Part shown: positions 42,236-49,342 of the stretch, one piece after another
How positions within the stretch are numbered: the stretch's first letter is position 1
Layout: each line of letters opens with the position of its first letter
DNA from: Thiothrix subterranea
GTDB taxonomy: Bacteria; Pseudomonadota; Gammaproteobacteria; Thiotrichales; Thiotrichaceae
Assembly: GCF_030930995.1 (NCBI RefSeq)
Contig: NZ_CP133217.1
Location: forward strand, 1,726,001-1,790,000
DNA: 64,000 nucleotides
Reading direction: 5' to 3'
The notes under the pieces: generated by a model
What the model was told of the DNA's origin: nothing
Databases searched by the model: none
Seen by the model: only the letters and a program-made list of their open reading frames with translations
Made by a program: the position numbers and the translations under genes

Positions 42236-43221
42236 TCGGGCTTTTCCTCTTGTTTCGCGGGTTGGGGCAATGGCCAGACGGGTTTGCCTTGCAATGCATT
42301 GAGTTGCGCAAGGCTGAGTGCTTGGCAAAACTGGAGTTGTTGTTCTTGCAAACGCGCCTTGCTTTGTTGGGTCATGGCATCGCCAATGTCGGATTTCACT
42401 TCCTGTTCGTACAGGGTACGGCTGCGTTCCAGATAATAATCGCGCCATAGCATTTCCGCTTTAGAACGGCCTTCAGCAACTTTGAAAATATCCAGACGCA
42501 ATATAATTTCGAGAATTTGCTGGCGTAATTCCATGTCGATGATGGCGCGTTCGTCGGCGTTGGCATCGTCACGGCGCTCTTTCAGCCATTTATTGCCTTG
42601 CAGACTGGCTGTGACCAATTCATCCAGCGTCGGCATTTCGGCGGGAAGTTTGTCAAGGGTGATGGGATTCAGTTCGTTGGGCAAGGTCTGCGGGTTATTG
42701 ATGGCTTGCGCCAGTAAAGCACGGGTGAGGCGTTGCGAGGCCATGCTTGCCGCCCCTTGCTGGCGGACGATCTGGTATTCGGCATCCAGTTCCGCGACAT
42801 CGAGTTCGGAAAACTCTTTCAATTCCATGCGGGTGCGGGTGCGATCCAGCGGGATGAAATACACCGCCATGTTTTCGTTGTCACGCACCGCGCTGCCATC
42901 TGCCAACAAGACGTCGAAAAAGCGCTGGAGGATTTCCAAACGCTGATTATCCAGCGGGGAAATCAGCGCGGCTAATGGTCGGTCACGCTGATTGTCGGGG
43001 CTGGTATTGTTGTTGTACGCAAGGTTATGGCAGTCCAAGTACACCGGCTGGGGCGTGGGGTGGCGTTGCGCAATTTCCGCTGCAAGCTGGGTACGCGGAT
43101 GACCGTCGGCAAAATTCAGCGCCTGATCCAAACTCAAGGGGTCAGGTACTTCTGCCGCCTGAGCAACCGAGACCAGCAAAGCACTGGCGAATAACAGCGG
43201 GAAGTGCTTAACTTTTGGCAT
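42232..43221 (-). CDS. Exported TolC-like outer-membrane efflux family protein
   Basis: 329 residues from the ATG at 43221. The signal peptide FPLLFASALLVSVAQA is followed by an N-terminal segment with PLSLDQALNFADGHPRTQLA typical of the TolC family. Long helices (TRMELKEFSELDVAELDAEYQIVRQQGAA, ERAIIDMELRQQILEIILRLD, DIGDAMTQQSKARLQEQQLQ) follow. It is shorter and more divergent than usual TolC proteins (about 420-480). It overlaps the thioredoxin gene before it and the adaptor gene after it, so the three are one operon. Confidence 0.7.
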   Translation of the reverse strand: MPKVKHFPLLFASALLVSVAQAAEVPDPLSLDQALNFADGHPRTQLAAEIAQRHPTPQPVYLDCHNLAYNNNTSPDNQRDRPLAALISPLDNQRLEILQRFFDVLLADGSAVRDNENMAVYFIPLDRTRTRMELKEFSELDVAELDAEYQIVRQQGAASMASQRLTRALLAQAINNPQTLPNELNPITLDKLPAEMPTLDELVTASLQGNKWLKERRDDANADERAIIDMELRQQILEIILRLDIFKVAEGRSKAEMLWRDYYLERSRTLYEQEVKSDIGDAMTQQSKARLQEQQLQFCQALSLAQLNALQGKPVWPLPQPAKQEEKPE

Positions 43222-43846
43222 CGCTGGTTTGCTCGCGCTTGAATTTGGAGAACGGCACGTCTTCATTCTTTTTGTCGACCACGTATTTGCCGAACAGCAT
43301 GAATTCATCCGCATCCTTGGTCGCGCCGGTCAAACGTCCGTTTTTCACCGGTTCACCATCCAGCCCGATAAATTGAAACACTGGGGTGGCGCGTACCCGG
43401 AATTCTTTCAGGGCAAAATCTTTTTGGGTGGTGGTTTCGCCTTTGAAATTGGTTAATTCCACATCACCTTCAATGTCGACCGTTACAATGCGGAAATTTT
43501 CTTTGTAGTAATCCTGAATATCGCTGCGATTAAGCACGGTGGTTTTCATGCGGTGGCAGAATGGGCATTCATCCATTTCAAACATCACCAGCAAGCCTTG
43601 TTTGCCATCGGCTTTGGCGGTTTCGATTTCATCCTGCATATCATTGAAGGTTTCATCGAAGAATTTTGCCACCTCGCGAATTTCAACTTTAGCCGGTTCG
43701 CCGCTCTCCGCCGCTTTGTCGGGCGGGGTGCTGACATCCGTGGATGGCGCAGCAGCAGGTTTGTCTTCTACGGGTTTGTCGGCGGCAAATACGGTATTCA
43801 CGGAAACGCTCAACGCCATGAGCGCGGTGATCAGCATGGTTTTCAT
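43208..43846 (-). CDS. Periplasmic thioredoxin-fold protein (SoxW-like)
   Basis: 212 residues from the ATG at 43846; a GTG one codon earlier is in frame. The signal peptide LITALMALSVSVNTVFA and a Pro/Ala-rich linker precede a thioredoxin fold. The active motif is FEMDECPFCHRMK and the cis-proline part is RVRATPVFQFIGLDG. CPFC with a long insertion is like SoxW-type and related periplasmic thioredoxins that keep Sox proteins reduced. The reductant would come from DsbD, encoded nearby at 45359. Confidence 0.8.
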   Translation of the reverse strand: MKTMLITALMALSVSVNTVFAADKPVEDKPAAAPSTDVSTPPDKAAESGEPAKVEIREVAKFFDETFNDMQDEIETAKADGKQGLLVMFEMDECPFCHRMKTTVLNRSDIQDYYKENFRIVTVDIEGDVELTNFKGETTTQKDFALKEFRVRATPVFQFIGLDGEPVKNGRLTGATKDADEFMLFGKYVVDKKNEDVPFSKFKREQTSDAKS

Positions 43847-43947
43847 CACGGGAAATCCTCCTTTTTGCGGTATGTCATTGACACTTGTTGGTTGGAGTAT
43901 GCTAGGTCTAATTCAGACGGCATTCAAGCTCGAAAGTTACCACAAGG

Positions 43948-44835
43948 TTAATGCGGCAGGGCAAACCACAATACTGCTGGCATAATCACCAAGCTTGCTA
44001 GATTCCCCAGTAATACAATCGAGGCGACCCGATCCGGTTCTTGTTGGTATTGCTCTGCCACCAGCACATTCAACACCGCCGGTGGCAGCGCTGCAAATAC
44101 CAGCAATAGGGCGTAATGCGTCGTGCTCAAGTCCAGCCATTGTGCCATTAAGAATGCGCTGATGAGTCCGGCAGCAGGGCCTGCGAGTGCACCAAGCGTG
44201 CCGAGTTTCCAATCGCGAAAATTCACATCCAATAAACGCACCCCCAAGGAAAATAGCAACAAGGGGACGGAAACCTGCCCCAGTAGCTTAACCGTATTCG
44301 CCAAGGCATCCGGCAAAGTAATGTGCAAACTGCTAAACAGTAACCCCAGAATCGTGGCTTGAATCATCGGCATTTTCAGCAAATGCAATGGATTGGTGCG
44401 ATGATTTAAAATGTAAAACCCGACCGTGAAATGCAGCACCATTTCAATAATAAACAGCACCACGGCGGCTTGCAGCGCTGACTCTCCAAACGCAAACAGG
44501 ATCAGCGGGATACCCATATTGCCGGAGTTATTAAACATCATCGGCGGCAAAAACGTTTTCAGATTGATGCGCAACAGCCACGCCAGCGGTAACAGCAGCA
44601 AACCCGAACCCAAGACCACCGCAACGCCGCCAATCGCGAGGTCACGGAATGCCAGAAAATCAAAGGGCTTATCCATCAACGCCCAAAACACGAGGAAGGG
44701 CGCGAAAAATTCCATATTGAGGCGGTTAACCACCGCCATATCCGGGCGGCGGAAATAGCCATACGCCGCTCCCAATGCGGAGCAGGCAAATACGGGAAAA
44801 ATAATACTGAAAATGCGTAGGGCGGTATCGAGCAT
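43948..44835 (-). CDS. AEC-family (auxin efflux carrier type) transporter
   Basis: 295 residues with about ten membrane helices. The family pattern is MFNNSGNMGIPLILFAFGE in the middle and PPAVLNVLVAEQYQQEPDRVASIVLLGNLASLV near the end. Bacterial members export or import small organic acids or amino acids. The substrate is not predictable. Confidence 0.85.
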   Translation of the reverse strand: MLDTALRIFSIIFPVFACSALGAAYGYFRRPDMAVVNRLNMEFFAPFLVFWALMDKPFDFLAFRDLAIGGVAVVLGSGLLLLPLAWLLRINLKTFLPPMMFNNSGNMGIPLILFAFGESALQAAVVLFIIEMVLHFTVGFYILNHRTNPLHLLKMPMIQATILGLLFSSLHITLPDALANTVKLLGQVSVPLLLFSLGVRLLDVNFRDWKLGTLGALAGPAAGLISAFLMAQWLDLSTTHYALLLVFAALPPAVLNVLVAEQYQQEPDRVASIVLLGNLASLVIMPAVLWFALPH

Positions 44836-44842
44836 GAGGTGT

Positions 44843-45184
44843 TTAAAAATCCGTTACCCAAGCAATTTTATTGTCACCGATTATCCAATGCCCTGCTTGC
44901 ACCCCGGCAAACGCCCCGAACGCATCCCATGCCAAATCTTTGGTACTGAATCGGTTGCCTTCCTCTTGGCTATCAATGACTTCCTTGAGAACACCGGGGG
45001 CGATTGCCCAAGTGAATGCTTTGGTTCGATCATGCGTTTGCGAATAGGCGGCAACGCCTAATGCGGCAGAGACACCAAAGTGCAATGACTTATCGTTGCC
45101 TGTCCACTCATCGGCATGGGTCAGATGCGTGGAAAGCAATAACATGGCGAAAGTGCTTGCCTGCAATGCTTGGGAAGCTTTCAT
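44843..45184 (-). CDS. YfiM/DUF2279-like exported protein
   Basis: 113 residues. The signal peptide ASTFAMLLLSTHLTHA is followed by DKSLHFGVSAALGVAAYSQTHDRTKAFTWAIAPGVLKEVIDSQEEGNRFSTKDLAWDAFGAFAG. The DK-HF start and KE..D....FS..D...D..G pattern are those of YfiM-type proteins. The function is unknown; an envelope location is likely. It may share a promoter with the AEC gene. Confidence 0.7.
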   Translation of the reverse strand: MKASQALQASTFAMLLLSTHLTHADEWTGNDKSLHFGVSAALGVAAYSQTHDRTKAFTWAIAPGVLKEVIDSQEEGNRFSTKDLAWDAFGAFAGVQAGHWIIGDNKIAWVTDF

Positions 45185-45358
45185 GGGGGTGGCTCAATCC
45201 ATTATTCGGACTGCCATTACATCACACGGAACACCTTTGAGGGTAGCTTCAGCGGTGGAATATGATGTACGTCAATTTTTCGGTGTTCTCACAATTTACC
45301 GGTAATTCCATTACACTGTAATCATTATGTTAATAGTCGATGAGGAGGAAACAATAAT

Positions 45359-47269
45359 ATGGGTATTCCAGCGGCATTGTCGCGTTATCTGAATTATTTT
45401 CTGGTGGTGTTCGCGGTGTTATTCACGTTGCCACTCGCAATGGCGGCTGATACCAGCTTTGATTTTGGGGATGAAAGTCTGACGGCTGAACAGGCATTCG
45501 CGTTAGGGCAACCGGCGTTGGCGGGTGATAAATTAACCATTCAATGGGTGATTGCCCCTGACCATTACCTCTATAAAGATAAATTTCTGGTCAAAATTTT
45601 TGATCCGCAAGGCGTGACGGTGGGCGAGCCTGAGTTACCGAGTGGTGAGGTTAAACAAGACGAATTCTTTGGCAAAATCGAAGCCGTGCACGATCTTGCT
45701 GCCATCCAATTACCCGTGAAACGCACCGAAGCCGGTAAAGCAGGCAGTTTTGTGGTGGAGCTGGGCTGGCAAGGCTGTGCGCAAGACGTATTGTGTTACC
45801 CGCCGGAACTCAAAGCGTTCAAGGTGGATTTGCCCGCGCCTGCTGCGGGGGAACAACCGCGTGTGAGCTGGGCTGAAACCACGCCACCGGAAGCGGTTGC
45901 GAAAGCAGCCGATAGTATGGCTCCGGCTACTACCGCTGTTAATTCTGGCGCAGAGACACAAATGTCTGAGCAAGATGAAATCGCGCAAACCCTCGCCAGT
46001 GGCAATGTGTTGCTGACCTTGTTGGGCTTTTTAGGGTTTGGTTTATTGCTGGCATTTACCCCGTGCGTGTTCCCGATGATTCCGATTTTGTCGGGCATTA
46101 TTGTGGGGCAGAAAAACATGACCGGGCGCAAAGCGTTTATTCTGTCACTGGTTTATGTGTTGGCGATGGCGTTGACTTACACAGTTGCAGGCGTATTAGC
46201 GGGTTTGTTTGGGGAAAATTTGCAAGCGATGTTCCAGAATCCGTGGGTGTTGGGAACGTTTAGCCTTATTTTTGTGCTGCTGGCATTGTCGATGTTTGGC
46301 TTTTATGAATTGCAAATGCCTTCCAATGTTCAAAGCCGCTTGAATAATTTGAGTAATAAGCAGGAAGGCGGTAGCTTGATTGGCGTTGCCATTATGGGCG
46401 CATTGTCGGCGCTGATCGTGGGGCCGTGTGTGGCAGCACCGCTGGCGGGGGCGCTGATTTACATCGGGCAAACGGGTGATGCGGTGTTGGGTGGCATGGC
46501 ATTGTTTGCGCTGAGTATTGGCATGGGGATTCCGTTATTGCTGGTGGGGACATCCGCCGGGAAATGGTTGCCGCGTGCGGGCATGTGGATGGAAGCAATT
46601 AAAGCGGTCTTCGGGGTGATGATGCTGGCGGTGGCGATTTGGATGCTGGAGCGTATTTTGCCCGAATCCGTGAGCCTGTTGCTGTGGGCGGCATTGTTTA
46701 TCATTTCGGCGATTTTCCTCGGTGCTTTGAGCAACTTGCCAGAAAATACCAGTGGTTGGCGCAAATTTTGGAAGGGTTGGGGGATTTTGCTGCTGATCTA
46801 TGGCGGTTTGCTGATGGTCGGCAGTGCCACGGGGAAAGGCGATTTGTTTCAGCCTTTGCGTGGTTTGAGCATGGGACAGGCTGGGGCAGGCGGTGGTGCT
46901 GCTACCGCTAGTTTGCAGTTCAACACGGTCAAGACCTTGGCGGACTTGGAGCAGGCGGTGAAAGATGGCAAAGGTCAGCCGGTCATGGTGGACTTTTACG
47001 CTGACTGGTGCGTGACCTGTAAGGAAATGGAAAAGTACACGTTTTCTGATCCGGCAGTGCAGGCGTTATTGCGTAATGCAATTTTGGTGAAAGCGGATGT
47101 GACGGAAACGAATGCGGAAACCAAGGCGTTGTTGAAGCATTTTCAGATTGTGGGGCCGCCTGCCATCCTGTTCTTTAACAAGGATGGCGAGGAATTGCGC
47201 CCGTTTCGGCAGGTTGGGTTTATGCCAGCAGAAACGTTTGCGGGGCATTTGAGTAAGGCATTGCAGTAG
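45359..47269 (+). CDS. dsbD: Thiol:disulfide interchange protein DsbD
   Basis: 636 residues. The order is signal peptide, N-terminal periplasmic domain with the cysteine pair in GCAQDVLCYPP, and eight membrane helices. The membrane domain has the cysteines FTPCVFPMIP and VGPCVAAPLAG. A C-terminal thioredoxin domain with DWCVTCKEMEKYTF and cis-proline VGPPAILFF ends the protein. It carries electrons from cytoplasmic thioredoxin to periplasmic thiol proteins such as the SoxW-like protein and the double thioredoxin on either side. A ribosome site GAGGAGG precedes the start. Confidence 0.95.
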   Translation: MGIPAALSRYLNYFLVVFAVLFTLPLAMAADTSFDFGDESLTAEQAFALGQPALAGDKLTIQWVIAPDHYLYKDKFLVKIFDPQGVTVGEPELPSGEVKQDEFFGKIEAVHDLAAIQLPVKRTEAGKAGSFVVELGWQGCAQDVLCYPPELKAFKVDLPAPAAGEQPRVSWAETTPPEAVAKAADSMAPATTAVNSGAETQMSEQDEIAQTLASGNVLLTLLGFLGFGLLLAFTPCVFPMIPILSGIIVGQKNMTGRKAFILSLVYVLAMALTYTVAGVLAGLFGENLQAMFQNPWVLGTFSLIFVLLALSMFGFYELQMPSNVQSRLNNLSNKQEGGSLIGVAIMGALSALIVGPCVAAPLAGALIYIGQTGDAVLGGMALFALSIGMGIPLLLVGTSAGKWLPRAGMWMEAIKAVFGVMMLAVAIWMLERILPESVSLLLWAALFIISAIFLGALSNLPENTSGWRKFWKGWGILLLIYGGLLMVGSATGKGDLFQPLRGLSMGQAGAGGGAATASLQFNTVKTLADLEQAVKDGKGQPVMVDFYADWCVTCKEMEKYTFSDPAVQALLRNAILVKADVTETNAETKALLKHFQIVGPPAILFFNKDGEELRPFRQVGFMPAETFAGHLSKALQ

Positions 47270-47378
47270 AACCCCTCACCCCCTAGCCCCCTCTCCCTCA
47301 AGGGGCGAGGGGGAACAAGACAAAGACATTCTCTTAGCCCCTCGCCCCTTGAGGGAGAGGGGTTGGGGTGAGGGGTTC
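47269..47378. repeat. 110-bp inverted repeat between convergent genes
   Basis: AGAACCCCTCACC is mirrored by GGTGAGGGGTTCT. The inner arms CCCTCTCCCTCAAGGGGCGAGG and CCTCGCCCCTTGAGGGAGAGGG flank a loop. It fills almost all the space between the DsbD and double-thioredoxin stops and could end transcription on both strands. It resembles the hsdR element in arm design, not in sequence. Confidence 0.85.
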
Positions 47379-47379
47379 T

Positions 47380-48453
47380 TCACTCCATCAAATCCGCTGG
47401 GAAGCCGTGGGCGGCTAGGGCTTCGCGGCGGTGTTGCAGGTAGCGTTGGAATTCGGGCATCCAGGCATACGCGCCGGAGGTGACGTAATCAATCGCGCCG
47501 TGAGTGTGGAAGGCTTTGAAGTAGGCTTCGGTGCGGAACACTTCTTTGCCAGCGGTATCGAAGAAGACGAGGCTGGGGCTGTATTTGATTTCCAGCGTTT
47601 TTGCCCAGTCTGCCACTGTCATTTCCTTGCCATCGGGGGTTTGGATTTTGGTGTCATCGTCGGGGTTGGCTTGGGCAAGGTCGAGATTGCTGAGGGAATA
47701 CGCGAGTTCTTTGCGTTTAAAAATGTCATTGTAGAGTTCGTCGCAGGTGTCGCATTCGGTTTGTGCGAATACCACCATGAGCGGGCGTTTGCTGTCTTTG
47801 CGGGCGTCTTGCAGGCGTAACGGTGCGGGCAGCGCGGCGGGCAGGGTGTAAGTTTTGTCAGTCGTGGCAGCGACTTTGCTATCGGTTTTTCCATCGGCTT
47901 TGAGCTTGGCGAAGTAGTCTTTGAAACTGCCGTCTTTTTCGTGTTTACCGGCGACAAAATCCAGCGCCATTGCAAATTTGTCGGGGGCGTAATAGCCGTT
48001 AACGCGCAGCACCACTTTTCCGGCTTCGTCGAGGAATAGCATGGTGGGGGTGTATTGCACTTTTAATTCAGCGGCGAAGGCTTTTTCGGTGGTTTCTTTG
48101 CCGTCAACGTCGGTCACATTACGGTCGCCCCACATATTGATGGCAATCACGTCGAAGTTTTTTTGGGTCTTGGCGGCGATGTCTTCTTTGCTGAAATTTT
48201 CTTGGATCAACTTGGTGCAATACGGGCAGCCGTCTTGGTAGAAATACAGCACGGTGCGTTTATTCGCGGCAGTGGCATCTTTGATGTCGTCGCGCAGGTC
48301 GAGGAAGGATTCTTTGAACCAGGCGGGTTTGTCGATTGCGCCGGGGTTGACTAAACCGGCTTCGAGTTGGGTGGGTGTGCCAGCGGGCGTGGCGGCGTGG
48401 GTTGCTCCGGCGAGTAATGCCAGCGTGAGCGGAATGAGTAACAGGTACTTCAT
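47380..48453 (-). CDS. Periplasmic protein with two thioredoxin-like domains
   Basis: 357 residues. The signal peptide YLLLIPLTLALLAGATHA is followed by domain one with YFYQDGCPYCTKLIQENF and cis-proline QYTPTMLFLDEAG. Domain two has VFAQTECDTCDELYNDIF and cis-proline KYSPSLVFFDTAG. Each domain has a CxxC motif (CPYC and CDTC), the second with acidic residues between. It is convergent with DsbD, its likely electron donor. Similar two-domain proteins occur in sulfur oxidisers; the target is unknown. Confidence 0.8.
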   Translation of the reverse strand: MKYLLLIPLTLALLAGATHAATPAGTPTQLEAGLVNPGAIDKPAWFKESFLDLRDDIKDATAANKRTVLYFYQDGCPYCTKLIQENFSKEDIAAKTQKNFDVIAINMWGDRNVTDVDGKETTEKAFAAELKVQYTPTMLFLDEAGKVVLRVNGYYAPDKFAMALDFVAGKHEKDGSFKDYFAKLKADGKTDSKVAATTDKTYTLPAALPAPLRLQDARKDSKRPLMVVFAQTECDTCDELYNDIFKRKELAYSLSNLDLAQANPDDDTKIQTPDGKEMTVADWAKTLEIKYSPSLVFFDTAGKEVFRTEAYFKAFHTHGAIDYVTSGAYAWMPEFQRYLQHRREALAAHGFPADLME

Positions 48454-48539
48454 GGAATGGCCTCCTCAAACAGCGGTAATGCGGTGATATTATTGGGTTA
48501 TGGAGGCAGTTTAGCAGGTTGTTTATGGGGGGGATATTT

Positions 48540-48959
48540 CTAGGGTTGGTTGTGGCATTGCTCCACAAATTCTTTGGCAGTCAGAATGCTGTATTGCTCA
48601 TTTAGTGCTTGAATGCCTTTGTCTCCCGTCACTAGGTATTGCGCCTTGCCGATAATGTAAGCCGATATAATCAGATTGTCGTTGGCATCAGCGGGGACTT
48701 CAGCAACAGTGGCAATATTTCCCAGATAAATCGAGCGCAGGAATAGCTGTTGCAGGAATTGGGTGATTTCTGTTTCATCCCACCGCAAGCGTTTCTGGAT
48801 TTTGGGGTAGGCTAATACTCGCCCAATTTCATCCAGTTGAAATTGGCTCAACACCAGTTCAAAGCGGTTTTCACGCCATGCTTGCATAATTTTGCCCGGA
48901 ATGCTGTTGGGTAACATCAAACCGGACAGCAGGATGTTGGTATCAATCACAACCTTCAT
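48540..48959 (-). CDS. PIN-domain toxin (COG1569 type)
   Basis: 139 residues. KVVIDTNILLSGLMLPNS is the PIN entry motif. LVLSQFQLDEIGRVLAYPKIQKRL holds the second acidic residue and ADANDNLIISAYIIGKAQYLVTGDKGI the third and fourth. It is a putative ribonuclease paired with the overlapping upstream antitoxin (ATGA). Confidence 0.88.
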   Translation of the reverse strand: MKVVIDTNILLSGLMLPNSIPGKIMQAWRENRFELVLSQFQLDEIGRVLAYPKIQKRLRWDETEITQFLQQLFLRSIYLGNIATVAEVPADANDNLIISAYIIGKAQYLVTGDKGIQALNEQYSILTAKEFVEQCHNQP

Positions 48960-49237
48960 GCGGCTTTGTAGGTGCTGCGTGAATAATGGATAGCCTCATC
49001 CAGCAAATCACTGAGGTCGGCTTCCTGCATATCTTGAAAGGCTTGTTGCATGTGGCGGGTCATGCGCTCAAATTCTTGTTCCATTTGGCGTAGGCGTTCA
49101 AACAGCGGCATGTCAATCAAGGCGGCAACGGGTTTGCCTGCTTTGGTAATCACGATTTGATCGCGCTTGTATTGGACTTCGTTTAACAGTTCGCCAAGGT
49201 TTTGGCGCACGGTCATGGCAGGGGCTTCGCGTAGCAT
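48956..49237 (-). CDS. Phd/YefM-type antitoxin
   Basis: 93 residues from the ATG at 49237, with GGAG nine bases upstream; the frame to 49315 is rejected. AMTVRQNLGELLNEVQYKRDQIVITKAGKPVAALIDMPLFERL is the Phd/YefM DNA-binding fold. The helical acidic tail (QDMQEADLSDLLDEAIHY) should bind the toxin. Confidence 0.85.
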   Translation of the reverse strand: MLREAPAMTVRQNLGELLNEVQYKRDQIVITKAGKPVAALIDMPLFERLRQMEQEFERMTRHMQQAFQDMQEADLSDLLDEAIHYSRSTYKAA

Positions 49238-49342
49238 GGTAACTACTCCAATTGATATAACTATACTGGTTAGTATGGTTGATGGGGTCACACTAGGCAA
49301 GTGCAGATTTTCCACGAGTCGTTTGCCTATTTGCTACGTTGT

